Positions 1-12,123 of a stretch of 64,000 nucleotides of DNA are shown in pieces. The number at the start of each line of letters is the position of its first letter. Positions within the stretch are counted from its first letter, which is position 1. The stretch lies in the NCBI RefSeq assembly GCF_037042905.1, contig NC_087249.1, forward strand, positions 49,630,901 to 49,694,900. The letters run 5' to 3'. The position numbers were made by a program, and so were the translations under genes. The notes below the pieces were generated by a model. The model made no database searches. It had not been told where the DNA came from and was given only the letters and a program-made list of their open reading frames with translations. Source of the DNA: Lytechinus pictus (Eukaryota > Echinodermata > Echinoidea > Temnopleuroida > Toxopneustidae).

Positions 1-1200
1 GATTCAGCTGGTTTCAATGGTATCATTCTCCTTTAATATAAACGAGGCCCGCTGACATGGCTGAGGCACCAGGTTAGGTCCATGGTTTGAATGGGATGGG
101 TCGAAATATGTTAACTAGGGAAAATTTGAGCAGGCAATTGCTAAAACATCTCCATTCTAACATTGATCAGTGTTATGTTTTGAGCGTAATCTTAGGACAG
201 AGGATAGACGAAACAAAGTTACACGAGGGACTTTGCTATTCGGGACGGGAATCTTATACTTTAAAATCTAATGTTGAAGTTTTGGTATTGGAAAGATATT
301 TTTTCCAGCTCACGTGACTGAATATACATGAATCAGTTGATAAATTAATGAATTTGATAACCAGGTTTCAATGCAAATCATTTGTTTTAACACAATCGTA
401 CAGTCTTGATGGACATAACAAATGATCTCATTATTTCGATGTACGCCTACCCTCTTCATATTGTTATTAGGAAAATAAACTATTGTTTGGATAAGTCTCT
501 GATTATCGACAAACTCTGGAATCGTGTCTGCGTGAAAAATTCAAAAGAGATACTCTCTCCTAGATTTTGCCCCTTTTCTCCCGGTCATAGCCTACATGTC
601 GAGTGCTTCTGACAACAGAGATCTCAGTTTTCACACCGAATTTGACAGTTCAGCGTGAAGTGTTGTATCAGGTTTCTCCGTCTTGTCTACGGTCGAGCAC
701 CTTGCAATGGTTTGAATTATGCCGTGCCATCAAAACGTCATCACCTCAGCAAAGATTTGCGATATGTTCCATCTAATCCGGTCTTTCTTTCCTTTATTTT
801 CTCGTGAGTTGCGAGATTTATTTCTCGACAGAGATTCTATCCCGATCACCATATCCTTATAGCCATGGCAGCGACAAATCTCCTTGCAGCGACATGAAGG
901 ATTTGTCTTGAAGCACAAATGTGATCAATATTTGATGACAACACGCTACAACGAAAAAGAGGAGTTATCAATTTTTTCGTCAATTGTTTTAGGATTGAAA
1001 ACCTTTCACACACACTTTTTGAGGAGTTTGTTCGGAAGCTTCAACTACAAATCATTTCAAAAAGTAAAAATAGGAAAGGTTATTTTGGAGAGAACAACTC
1101 CTTGTCTACAATGAGAGCCGTTCTTTTCCCCGTTTTGCCATCGAGAAACATTTTCATGAGACATTGATAATTTTATATCTTTTCTTAGTCTTCAAGCACC
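1..1200. other. Anonymous AT-rich sequence
   Basis: I see no gene here. Open frames are under 80 codons on both strands and match no family I recognise. I saw no convincing splice-bounded exon, tandem repeat or long inverted repeat. The satellite-like array begins at about 1200. Confidence 0.5.
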
Positions 1201-4200
1201 CCTTTCACTAGTACACCATTTTGTTTTTACTATCAATTTTTTTTATCTGGGCTAATCCATTTTAGTTGGGTTATTCCATTTTTATTATTACTTTAATCCT
1301 TTTTATTTGGGTTATTCCATTTAAATGGGTTATTCCATTTGATTTTTAATTGTCGATTTAGTTTCGTTTTTATTGGTATATTCCATTTTATTTTCTTACT
1401 AAGTTAGTTCTTTTTTATTGGGCTTATTCCATTTTTTTACTATTAATATGGTATCTTTTTTTAATCTCAGCTATTCCAATTTAGTTGGGTTATTCCATTT
1501 TTTTATTATTACTTTAGTCCTTTTTTATTTGGGTTATTCCATTTTGTTTTAACTATTAATTTATTTTTATTTCTGGGCTATTTCATTTTTTGGGGGTTAT
1601 TCAAATTTTTAAGTTATTATTTAGTCCTTTTTTATTTGAATTATTCCATTTTATTTGGGTTATTACATTTTGTTCTTATTAATTTAGTTCTTTTTTATTT
1701 GGGTTATTTCATTTTACTTGCGTTATTCCATTTGATTTTTATTACTCTAGTCCGTTTTATCTAGATTATTCCATTTTACTTGGGCTATTCCATTTTGTCT
1801 ATACTATTAATATACTTTTTGGGGGGCTGTTCCATTTTAGTTGGGTTATTCTATTTTTTTATTGCTTTAGTCCTTTTTATTTGGGTTATTCCATTTTGTT
1901 CTTATCATTAATTTAGTTCTATTTTGTTTGGGTTATTCCATTTTTCTTGGGATATTCCATTTTGTTTTTTACTATTAATTTAGTTCTTTTTTTATTTGGA
2001 TTATTCCATTTTACTTGGGGTATTCCGTTTTGTTATTATTACTTTAGTCCTTTTTATTTGGTTTATTCCATTTTAATTGGATTATTTCAATTTGTTTTTG
2101 CTATTTATTTTTTTCTCGGCTATTCCATTTTAGTTGGGTTATTCCATTTTGTTTTAACTATTAATATAGTTTTTTTTTTTAATCTCGGCTATTCCATTTT
2201 AGTTGGGTTATTCCATTTTTTATTATTACTTTAGTCCTCTTTTAGGCTATTCCATTTGACCTTGGCTAATGCCTTCGGTTTTTACTTTTTATTTTCTTTT
2301 ATCTGTGTTTTTTTTTATTATTCCATTTTACTTGGGTTATTCCATTTTGTTCTTATCATTAATTTTTTTCTTTTTATTTGGGTTATTCCATTCCATTGGG
2401 TTATTCCATTTGATTTTTTATTACTCTAGTCCTTTATATTTAGGTTATTCCATTTTACTTGGGCTATTCCATTTTGACTTTACTATTAATTTACTTTTTT
2501 TATCTGGCTGTTCCATTTTAGTTGGGTTGTTCTATTTTGTTATGATTATTAATTTAGTTATTTTTTTATTTAGGTTATCTCATTTTTCTTGAGTTATTCC
2601 ATTTTGTTCTTATTATTAAATAAGTTCTTTTTATTTGGGTTATTCCATTTTACTTGGGTTATTCCATTTGATTTTTATTACTCTAGTCCTTTTTATTTAG
2701 CTTATTCCATTTTACTTGGGCTATTCCATTTTGTCCTTACTATCAATCTACTTTTTTTTTAATCTGGGCTATTCCATTTTAGTTGGGTTGTTCTATTTTT
2801 TTAATTACTTTAGTCCTTTTTATTTTTTTTATTATTAATTTAGTTCTTTTTTATTCGGGTTATTCCATTTTTCTTTGGATATTCCATTTTTTATTTTATT
2901 ATTAATTTAGTTCTTTTTTATTTGGGTTATTCCATTTTACTTGGGTGATTCCATTTTTTTATTATTACTTTAGTCCTTTTTATTTGGGTTATTCCATTTT
3001 ATTTGGATTATTCCATTTTGTCTTTACTATTGATATACTTTTTTATCTGGGCTTTCCATTTTAGTTGGGTTATTCTATTTCTTTAGTACTTTAGTCCTTT
3101 TTATTAGGGATATTCCATTTCATTTGGGTTATTCCATTGAATCTTATTATTACTTTAGTCCTTTTTATTGAGTTATTCCATTTTAAATGGGTTATTCCAT
3201 TTTGTCTTTGCTATTTACCTTTTTATCTGGGCTATTCCATCTTTGTTGGGTGATTCCATTTTTTATTATTACTTTAGACCTTTCTATTTGGGCTTTCCAA
3301 TTTATTTGGGTGTTCCATTTAAATCACATTATTACTTAAGTCCTTTTTATTGAGTTATTCCATTATAAATTTTACTCTACTTGTTATTACTATTAATTTA
3401 TTTTTCTTTTTGGGCTATTCCATTTTGGTTGGGTTATTCCATTTTTAATTATTATTTTAGTCCTTTTGTTTTTGTGTTATTCCATTTTGTTTTTACTATT
3501 AAGTAATTTTCTTTGTGGGCTAATCCTTTTTATTAGGGATATTCCATTTCATTTGGGTTATTCCATTGAAATCTTATTATTACTTTAGTCCTTTTTATTT
3601 GGGTTATTCCATTTTATTTGGATAATTCCTTTTTGTCTTTACTATTAATTTCCTTTTTTGTCTCGGCTATTCCATTTTAGTTGGGTTATTCTTTTTTTTA
3701 CTTAATTTAGTCCTTTTGTTTTTACTATTAAGTAATTTTCTTTGTGGGCTAATCCATTTTGGTTGGGTCATTCCATTTTACTTGGGATATTCCTTTTTTT
3801 TTACTCATAATATACAGTAGTTTTTTTCTTAATTCTCGGCTATTCCGTTTCTTATTTAGGTTATTCCATTTGACCTTGGCTATTCCCTTTGGTTTTTACT
3901 ATTCATTTTCTTTTATCTGGGCTATTCCATTTGAGATGGGTTATTCCATTTGAGAAGGGTTATTCCATTTTTTAATTATTATTTTAGTCCTTTTTATTTA
4001 GGTTATTCCATTTCACTTGGGCTATTCCATTTTGTTTTTCTATCATTTTTTCTATCTGGGCTATTCCATTTTCTTCCTATAACTTTATTCCTTTTTATTT
4101 GGGTTATTCCATTTTAAATGGGTCATTACAAATTATATTTAATTGTTGATTTAGTTTCGTTTCCGTTGGTTTATTCCATTTTATTTTCTAATTAACTTAG

Positions 4201-4210
4201 TTCTATCTTA
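1200..4210 (+). repeat. T-rich minisatellite array, left part
   Basis: The stretch is built almost entirely from variants of GGGTTATTCCATTTT spaced about 20-50 bases apart. Joining segments such as TTTACTATTAATTTAGT and CTTTAGTCCTTTTTATTT give a longer, irregular higher-order pattern of roughly 100 bases. The plus strand is strongly T-rich. The ORFs of 60-107 codons it contains only read the repeat (Trp-Val-Ile-Pro-Phe and Gly-Tyr-Ser-Ile-Leu strings) and are not genes. The core contains ATTCC, as in the GGAAT satellites of other animals. That could be chance. Confidence 0.9.
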
Positions 4211-5114
4211 AGGCCCCCCTCACACCTAACCGCATTGCCTGAAATATGCGATGGCTGGCGAAAGGCAATTAAAAAAAAAACGTTTTCAATGGTAACTGAT
4301 AGTCAATCATATTTACCCTCCGTGTTTGGGTTCGTACAATAACAGCTGCGATTATTCAAATTCGCGCGTAAATTTTGAACATGTTTAAAATTTCCCGACG
4401 AATTGAAAAATCGTTGGTCATCTGTTTGAATTCGCATCTCTTATTTAGTATGCGGTAATTGTTTGTTTATCGTTCGTGTGTTCTTGTCGGGCAAAGTCCC
4501 TCATCGCGCTTTTGCCAAAGTGGACCGATGTCGAAAGAATCCTAAACGAAGCAACACGACAAAATATGAGTTGCGCATGGAAACGAATGTTTTATGACAC
4601 ATGGAAATTTCGCTTGCCATCTTCTATGAGAAGGGAAGCCAATACTAACTTACTAAATTTTAATAGCGATACATACACGAAGACCAGGCTAAGAGATATT
4701 AAGACAAACTATGGATTGCGAATGCGATCGATTGACCAGACAAATAATTTGGCATGTTACGTGGATGACTTCTCTGTCCCTACTGAAATCCGAACGGACC
4801 TGGTCGTTTTTTTACACCCCGAGGAGCGCACACAAACTTACAAGAACGCCCGTTCGTCTTATTGGCTTATATCAACCTTTCGCTCGCTTCCGGCTTAGTG
4901 CAATTTACTCAAAGAGGTGACCCGTAAAATCTATATCATTCGCATGTCATATTTATCCTTCGCTTACCATTTGTTGATAAAATTTGAAAATAGTTTCTGA
5001 TCGCATGATAAGATGAAAATTTTATTTGAATTTGTTGAATTGGCGTGCATTTCGTGCATTTTTCCTATTTGTCACCCTTCGTCCGCCTACATTCGGTTAT
5101 GTGTGAGGGGGCCT
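4211..5114 (+). mobile_element. Harbinger-like DNA element, 904 bp
   Basis: This unique-sequence block interrupts the T-rich array. Its ends are terminal inverted repeats: the left starts AGGCCCCCCTCACACCTAAC and the right, reverse-complemented, starts AGGCCCCCTCACACATAACC. Both sides carry the trinucleotide TTA (4208-4210 and 5115-5117). A 3-bp TTA/TWA target duplication is typical of PIF/Harbinger transposons, so I assign it there tentatively. It is too short to encode a transposase, so it is probably non-autonomous. Its one sizeable ORF is listed separately. It inserted after the array formed, because array units continue on both sides. Confidence 0.75.
4476..4898 (+). CDS. Unrecognised 140-aa ORF inside the Harbinger-like element
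   Basis: This 140-codon ATG-initiated frame occupies nearly half of the element. The product is basic, with a Lys-Trp-Thr-Asp-Val-Glu-Arg segment near residue 16 and several Trp and Arg residues. I recognise no domain. Harbinger elements often carry a second ORF with a Myb/SANT-like DNA-binding domain, and this could be a decayed remnant, but the sequence does not show it. I see no catalytic triad of a transposase. It may be a chance ORF. Confidence 0.25.
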   Translation: MCSCRAKSLIALLPKWTDVERILNEATRQNMSCAWKRMFYDTWKFRLPSSMRREANTNLLNFNSDTYTKTRLRDIKTNYGLRMRSIDQTNNLACYVDDFSVPTEIRTDLVVFLHPEERTQTYKNARSSYWLISTFRSLPA

Positions 5115-7000
5115 TTATCTGGGTTATTCCATTTTACTTTGGTTATTCCATTTTGTTTTTACTATTAATTTAGTTTTTATATCTTCTATTCCATTTTAGT
5201 TGGGGTATTCCATTTTCTTGAATTATTATTTTATTCCTTTTTATTTTGGTTTTTCCATTTTATTTGGGTTTTTCAATTTTGTTCATACTATTAATTTAGT
5301 TTTTTTTTATGTGGGATATTCCATTTTACTTGGGTTAATCAATTTTGTTTTTACTATCAATTTAGTTTTTATATCTTCTATTCCATTTTAGTTTGGTTAT
5401 TCCATTTTTTAAGTTATTACTTAGTCCTTTTTTATTTGGGTTATTCCATTTGATTTTTATTACTTTAGTCCTTTTTATTTAGCTCATTACATTTTACTTG
5501 GGCTATTCCATTTCGTTTTTACAATTATTTTTTTTTATATATCGGCTATCCCATTTTTAATTGGGTTATTTCATTTTTTTAATTATTACTTTAGTCCTTT
5601 TAATTGTGTTATTCCATTTTATTTGGGTTATTCCATTTTGACTTTACTATTAATATAGTTCTTTTTATTTGGGTTATTCCATTTTGTTTTTACTATTTTT
5701 CATTTTTCTTTCTTGGCTATTCCATTTTCCTTGGGTTATTCCATTTTTTAATGTTATTACATAGTCCTTTTTTATTTGGGTTATTCCATTTTGTTCTTAA
5801 TAGTTCTTTTTTATTTGAATTATTCCATTTAAATCTTATTAATACTTTACTCCTCTTTATTGGGTTATTCCATTTTAAATGGGTTATTCCATTTTGTCTT
5901 TACTAATAATTTACCTTTTTTTTATCTGGGCCATTCCATTTTTAGTTGGGTCATTCCATTTTTTATTACTTTAGTCCTTTTTATTTGGGTTATTCCATTT
6001 TATATAAGTTATTCCATTTTGTCTTTATTATTAATTTACTTTTTTTCTGGGCTATTCCATTTTAGTTGGGACATTCCATTTTTTATTATTACTTTAGTCC
6101 TTTTTATTTGGGTTATTCCATTTTGTCTTTACTATTAATTTACTTTTTTTATCCGGGCTATTCCATTTTATTTGGGTTATTCTATTATTCTATTACTTTA
6201 GTCCTTTTTATTTGGGTTATTCCATTTTATTTGGGTTGTTCCATTTTTTTTACTATTAATTTATTTTTCTTTCTGGGCTATTCCATTTTAGTTGGGTCAT
6301 TCCATTTTTAATTATTACTTTAGTCCTTTTTATTTGGGTTATTCCATATACTTTTTTATCTGGGTTATCCCATTTTAGTTGGGTTATTTCATTTTGTATT
6401 ACTGTACTCCTTTTTACTTGGTTTGTTCCAATTTATTTGGGTTATTCAATTTTATTTGGGTTATTCCATAGTGTCTTTACCAAAAATTTACTTCTTTTAT
6501 CTGGGCTATCCCATTTCATTTGGGGTATTCCATTTACTTGGGCTATTCCATTTTGTTTTTACTATTAATTTATTTTTTATTCCGGCCATTCCAATTTAGA
6601 TGGGTTATTCAATTTTCTTGAATTATTATTTTATTCTTTTTTTATTTCGGTTATTCCATTTTATTTGGGTTTTTCCATTTTGTTCATGCTATTAATTTAG
6701 TTCTTTTTTATGTGGGATATTCCATTTTACTTGGGTTATTCCATTTTGTTTTCACTATTAATTTATTTCTTTGTCTTTATCCGGGCTATTCCATTTTAGT
6801 TTGGTTATTACTTTTATAGGCCTTTTTATTAGGGTTATTCCATTTTAAATTGGTTATTACATTTGGTTTTGAATTTTTGGTTTAGTTTCGTTTTTGTTGG
6901 TGAATTCCATTTTATTTTCTACTTAAATTTAGTAGTTCTTTATTTATTTGGGTTATTCCTTTTTACTTGGGTTATTTCATTTTTTTTACTATTAATTGTC
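5115..7000 (+). repeat. T-rich minisatellite array, right part
   Basis: The array continues after the insertion with the same GGGTTATTCCATTTT units and T-rich strand bias. Units become more divergent towards the right edge, and the last recognisable ones end near 6990. Its ORFs up to 100 codons are repeat read-through. Confidence 0.9.
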
Positions 7001-7266
7001 ATCATGGTCACTGTCACACTTTAAATATCTTCACTCATCTGAAGAAGGGGAGACCTGAGCCAGAATGGAGAAGCTAGCATTAAAGATTATCAGAAGAGAC
7101 AAATGGTTTGATGGTTGAGGGGTGGCATGATTGGTTTCATCTTTCGACTTCTGGGGGCGTTTCAAGAAAAGTTTTCTCATGTATAGGTCCATTCAGAGCC
7201 ATGCAGATGAGTACTTGAAACGCGCTATACTGCGACCGACACTATAGGGAGCCACGTACGGAGCAT

Positions 7267-7560
7267 TCAAGAAGAGAGAAAATGTATTGTCAAATGCCCT
7301 TCCTGACAAAGAATAGCCAAGAAGTCTTTGTCGAAAATCGGTGAATCAAAATAACAATTTATTTCTTGACGGTTGACAAACGACATACATGCTTGCAATT
7401 TTTCGTTAACTCTGAAACTTACGACGAAGCTTCTGTTCCGGTTCACCGATTTTCGACAAAGACCTCCCAGCTATTCATTGCCATTCGACGGTTTTTCCAA
7501 TATATTTACTCTGTTCTTGAATCCTCCGTATGTCGATGTGCGAAAACTCTCTACAGTTTA
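7267..7560. repeat. Palindromic MITE, family B, copy 1
   Basis: Arms containing TTTGTCGAAAATCGGTGAA and its complement TTCACCGATTTTCGACAAA flank a centre with TTTCGTT and ACGACGAAGC. The same arrangement recurs near 24868, 31545 and 53570. The short ORFs across it (from 7366 and 7373) only read the palindrome. Edges are approximate. Confidence 0.7.
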
Positions 7561-7706
7561 GGGAAATACGGTAACTGATATTATTGCATGAGGGAATCAG
7601 AGTTCCTGGATAATCTTGTTCAATGCGACTGGCTTATCCATCAGTAGGTGTACAAGTCCTGACCTTGTCCTTGCAATTGCTTATTTTCAAAGGTCTACAA
7701 CTGCAT

Positions 7707-7800
7707 GCTACAGTCACATCAACGAAACCGACTCCAAACCGACCGATGGCATGTCATTGGTAATAACGTAATAGTCTTTAGTCGGACGGTCTGTGGTAAG
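7707..7800. repeat. Palindromic MITE, family A, copy 1
   Basis: The left arm reads CAACGAAACCGACTCCAAAC. The centre contains ATGTCATTGGTAATAACG, and the right arm retains GTCGGACGGTCTGTGG. The family recurs near 10745, 32176 and 40675, where both arms are better preserved. The length is about 110 bp with no coding capacity. Confidence 0.7.
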
Positions 7801-8453
7801 TGTCGCCCGTGTAACTGCCAAATTCAACCTCCTTGGTCTGAGTGAGCAAAATGATCCTGTGGACTTGAATTGTCTGTGGAAATGTGCGGTTCCGTATAAA
7901 AATCTATTAGAAAACGTAACTGGGTGGGCATGATGGTTGAATGATTATGACATCTAGTACGAAAAACGTTTTAGTAAGAAATTATATGCCTTGATTTGCA
8001 CACGCGATTGTTACCTAGAAATGTTGACGACTCCCTACATCTTCAGGAAGATTCCCGGCTTCGTATTTTTGGAATTTGCAAACAACTTTTTTTTATAAGG
8101 CTACTAATACAGCACCTTTTCAATTTCTTCGAAGATTACGACGGAAAGATTGTTTGAAAAAAGTCCCTGCACTGTGAGAATAACAGAATACCTTAAAAAC
8201 AAAAGAATGTAGGCCCTATCAGGTTCGTGCATATTGGGAGCTTCCTTAAGGGCAGTTTATAATCACTCGCGTCGCGTTCTGGTTCGTAATCACTCGCGTT
8301 TTGAATTTTTGGCGATTTTTTTTATTTCGGTGCGATTTTTTTTTAACGGTGTCTTCAATGGGACAGACATGCCGGCAATTAAAGAATAGAAAACAAGCTT
8401 GATCCGCCCCAGACAGCTGGCAGCAGTCTGTTTCGAGGAGTTTTTTTCAAACA

Positions 8454-8964
8454 TTTTTTTTTATTTTTTATTTCTCTGTATTTGGTGAGTGGAGCCAACG
8501 GAGTTCAGCGGAACAACCAACATAATAATTAATAGACACAAAGACCGAAGCTTTTGGTCAAGATCCGCCCCTGTGGCTGTGCGCGCTCTCACGGTAAAAA
8601 TTCGCGCGACGATCAAAGCCAAGGTACCGTACCGTCCCGGTGCCTTCCTGAAAACAGAAGTTGTCGGCTACGTCATTTATCCAGGCCCCTTAAACAACTC
8701 CAAGCACGAGGTAACTCAGATTGAGTCAGAAATAATGGATTGGAAAACAGAAGACATGGCTTCAGGGAGTCACAGTAGGCTGGATACATAAACATCGTCG
8801 CGCGAATTTTTACCGTGAGAGCGCGCACAGCCACAGGGGCGGATCTTGACCAAAAGCTTCGGTCTTTGTGTCTATTAATTATTATGTTGGTTGTTCCGCT
8901 GAACTCCGTTGGCTCCACTCACCAAATACAGAGAAAAAAAAATAATAAATAAATAAATAAAACA
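8454..8964. repeat. Fold-back with ~150-bp near-identical arms
   Basis: Left arm about 8454-8613, right arm 8794-8964, loop 8614-8793. The arms are close to perfect complements and include TTTGGTGAGTGGAGCCAACG and its complement. The outer ends are T-rich and A-rich and are bordered by AAACAT-like sequence. The two arms encode the same opening peptide on opposite strands, which explains the matching starts of the ORFs at 8489 (+) and 8918 (-). The near identity suggests recent formation or gene conversion between arms. Confidence 0.85.
8614..8710 (+). pseudogene. Exon-like segment in the fold-back loop
   Basis: The loop continues an open frame through about 32 codons. Its third positions are richer in G/C than the surrounding DNA (for example GCC AAG, GTC GGC TAC GTC, AAC AAC TCC AAG CAC GAG). 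The frame meets a good splice donor, GAG followed by GTAACT, at 8711. The readable peptide includes PYRPGAFLKTEVVGYVIYPG. I do not recognise the protein and no clear acceptor precedes it. It could be a host exon fragment captured by the transposon, or chance. Confidence 0.3.
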
Positions 8965-9227
8965 TTGTGATCAACAACAAATATACACTTGTAAATACAT
9001 TACAATACAAATTACAATACAGTGTAGATTTCTTGTCCTTGATAACCCCCAATTTTTTTTATATTTTTCACCCTGCAACGTCCTGCAAGATTAATGAAAA
9101 TCCATTTTACCATTTTTTTATTTTGTTCAGTGCACCATCATTATATAAAAAAAACTTATATCACACACACACACGATTATTTGTATAAAGGAACAATTTT
9201 GTTGGTCCCTCGGACTTCTAGCCAGAG

Positions 9228-9565
9228 TGCACTTTACTCCCCCTCCTACTTCTCTTTCTTCTCAGTCTTCTTTTTATTCCCATTATTATGTCATCTTATT
9301 CTTCTCCCTGTTCTTCTACTTCTCAATTTCTTCCCTTTCTCCTTATTGTTCATCTCCCTTCTCACTTCTTCCTTTTCTCTTCTCAGTCTTCCCCTTATTT
9401 TATCTTCTCTTTCTCTTCTTCTACATCCTCCCCTCAATTTTCTCTTTTTAGTTTCATTTTTACCCCCTTATGTCCTCCATCTTCTTTTTTCTTCTTCTAC
9501 TTCTCCTCCTCCTTCCTTCTTGCTTTTCTTCTTCAGCACTTTTTTCCTCCCTGATTTTTACGTTA
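9228..9565 (+). repeat. Pyrimidine-rich (CT) tract
   Basis: About 340 bases of almost pure C/T with irregular TTCTTCT and CTCCT runs, followed by a second tract near 9705-9840. The overlapping ORFs of 74-160 codons read Ser/Phe/Leu/Pro strings and are composition artefacts. Confidence 0.85.
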
Positions 9566-10171
9566 GTGTAGAATAATTCACAAAGAAAGGGAGAAGCAAA
9601 TAAATAGTGATATTATGAAATTGTAGCACCTCGCTATGCTTTATAAAGAATACCACAGACTTCAGGAAAATCCTCCAAAGGCAAAGCTAAATCGAGAGTA
9701 GCCTTTCCTCCTTTTTCTTCTTTATTCCTTTTCTCCTTTCTTTCTCCTTTTTTCCTTGCTTCTTTCTTTCTGTCTGTCTTTTTTTTTCTTTCTCTTTTCT
9801 CCCTCTTTCCCTTCCTTTCTCCCCCCTCTCTCTTTTTTTAGGGGGAGCCCCCCCCCCGCTTCCGCCGCCTATGGCTCTAAGATTTAAGATGTGGAATGTG
9901 ATTATGTTAAAACAGTAGTCAAAATTTGCTTGTTATCTTAAAACAGTGGTCGAGAACGTTTTATTATAAGGCACTTACCAGCTTAAAATAAAACGAAACT
10001 CGAATTTCAATTTCATTTTATTTTTCCAGTACGTTTGTCCCATTGAAGACACCGTTAGAAAAAAAATCGCACCGAAAAAAAAAAAAAATCGCCAAAAATA
10101 AAAAACGCGTGTGATTACCAACCCGACGCGAGTGATTACGAACGCGAGTGAATATAATAAGCCTCCTTAAG

Positions 10172-11590
10172 TGTCATAGAGTACAAAAATATGACGTCAT
10201 CGTCATTTGTCCCCCTTGGTTTCATTTTCAGGAACCCTGAATAGCCACTTTACGTTACAGGATGGGATTATTCCCGAGAACGTTAGAATTCAGTCGAGCA
10301 TATTGCAAAAATGAAAATAAAATCATTAGGGGAAAATGGCCAAAAGCGGTTGCACATACGACAGTGGAATATCATGAATATGGGAAAGGACAAGATGGAC
10401 CACGGGTAGTTGCATGTTCGCCTTTATAAAGCATAACAATCCCCTCATAGACCAAGAGACAGACAGAAACATATCGGCTACCATGTTTCACCAGTCAGCT
10501 GAGAATACACCCCCCCCCCCCGATTGACTCAGACAGTCTAGAAAATCTATTTTCGTATCGGTAGGGATTTCCTCGTGTGGACAGGCAGACAGACTCTGTG
10601 CGTGCATCATTATTTTGGCAAAATATGCAATTTTCAGTAATCCTTTTTATGCTATTTTCTGGACGAGAGACAAATGGCGGGAAAGTGGGATGACTAGGAC
10701 GGGAAACGATGGTGACTTTACTTGACCTCATCATATTAATATGCAACAGTCATGCCAACGAACCCGACTCCAAACCAATCGATGTAATGTCATTGGAAAT
10801 AACTTAATAGATTTGGTCGGTCTGGAGACGGTTTCGTTGGTATGACTGATTGTAGTCACTCTAACCAAGAACTGATTCTGGAGGGTTTTTTCACATTTTT
10901 TAAAATATACATTCTTAAAAAAAAACGTTATTAAAATTATTCTAAATAATCGGAAACAGAGGAGAGATGCATGTTTGCTGGGTAAAAAAAATCGCTAGAT
11001 ACTGTGTAACTTTACACAATGAACTTGCACTCTCGCCTACGCGCTCCGTCTCTGCGCCCACCCCCCCCCCCCCTTGTCACTGAATGACTCTGTCTGTCTC
11101 CCTTTCTCTCCCATCTATTTTTCTCACCTCTTCCTCTAACACTCTCTTATTTATTTATTTATTTATTAATTTGTGTTCTTGGAGGTGGGGTTCGTGGTGC
11201 ACCAAAGTTTAAACCCACTCCCACTTTCAAGCGCACCAAGATATATGACAGTCATCAAAACACAAATATGTTATTGATCTTTATTTCGCATAAGTATGTT
11301 GCTATATAGACTTTCAAGTATCCAGCCGCGGCGCCCCCACCATGCCCACACACTGTAAGTATATAAAACTGTGGTTTATATTTTTGAGGAAAAATTTAAA
11401 GTTGCCTACTCTTCATGTTAATTTTGATGACGTTGTTTGAAATACTGTTCAAGCAGCGTTTCCTCACGAATTTTAAAGTTATTTTGGTGTAAAATTTGAT
11501 CTCAGGCCATCAGAAGCAAGAATTTCAGTAGATCATAAAAGTTGCTAGTAAAACATATATATATTAAATATCCCTTCCGGAAGCCACACT
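10172..11590. other. Intergenic sequence
   Basis: It holds one family A MITE (10745-10850), poly-C runs near 10510 and 11060, and a short ATTT run near 11150. I see no gene. Confidence 0.5.
10745..10850. repeat. Palindromic MITE, family A, copy 2
   Basis: The left arm CCAACGAACCCGACTCCAAA mirrors the right arm GAGACGGTTTCGTTGG around a centre containing ATGTCATTGGAAATAACTTA. Outer bases CAGTCATG and TATGACTG are also complementary. Confidence 0.75.
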
Positions 11591-11597
11591 CTTTTTA

Positions 11598-12123
11598 GTG
11601 GATATTGTAATCACATTTCTGTCAAAAAGCTGAAGGATTTATGATAACTGAGAGCAGAGTTACCAAGGTAAAAACTCCTCGAGATGGCGACAAACTAGGG
11701 AGAAAAGGGGTGGCACTATCTGGTTTTTTAATTCCCCTTTGTTATTTCATTCAAGATAGGATGTGCTTCTGCAGATGAAATGAAATAATGGGCGGGTATC
11801 AAAAGTTTGTCGACCTTCATCCAATATTGTGAAATATTGGATAAAGGTCGTTTTTTAAAGTGGATATTGTGATCACATTTCTGTCAAAAAGCTGAATGAT
11901 TTATGATTTTAACGTAGCATCATATAACTGAGAGCAGTGTTACCAAGGTAAAATCTCCTCGAGATGGCGGCAAACTGGGGGAAAAAAGGGGTGGCACTTT
12001 TTTTGCTTTTGTTCCTCTTTAATATTTCATTCGAAATAAGATGTGCTTCTGCAGATGAAATGAAATAATGGGCGGGTATCGAATTTCAAAAGTTTGTTGA
12101 CCTTCATCCAATATTGTAAAATA
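11598..12123 (+). repeat. Direct duplication, two ~250-bp copies
   Basis: 11598-11839 and 11860-12123 share GTGGATATTGT, ATCACATTTCTGTCAAAAAG, TACCAAGGTAAAA, CTCCTCGAGATGGCG, AGATGTGCTTCTGCAGATGA and GACCTTCATCCAATATTGT in the same order, with small indels. No coding function is seen. Confidence 0.85.

Larger units (their letters stand above)
7001..8242. other. Intergenic sequence with MITE relics
   Basis: Apart from the two palindromic repeats listed separately at about 7267-7560 and 7707-7800, I see no gene, RNA or long repeat here. Confidence 0.5.
8251..10163. mobile_element. 1.9-kb TIR element with 8-bp target duplication
   Basis: Long inverted ends begin GGCAGTTTATAATCACTCGC on the left and GGCTTATTATATTCACTCGC on the right (reverse complement). 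They continue for about 120 bases through GGCGATTTTTTTT, TCGGTGCGATTTTTTTT and ACGGTGTCTTCAATGGGACA. Both flanks carry TCCTTAAG (8243-8250 and 10164-10171), an 8-bp target-site duplication. That length is usual for hAT and some other cut-and-paste families, but the termini are not classic hAT, so the superfamily is open. No transposase ORF is visible. It contains a large fold-back and pyrimidine-rich tracts. Confidence 0.8.

Noticed and set aside
1947..2592. ORFs of 95-107 codons in the T-rich array that look like hydrophobic membrane proteins
   Set aside because: They only translate the GGGTTATTCCATTTT repeat. The same strings recur throughout the array, and no start, splice or composition signal supports a gene.
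9094..9576. 160-codon Ser/Leu/Phe-rich ORF
   Set aside because: It reads a pyrimidine tract. Two other frames over the same bases are also open, as expected from the base composition.
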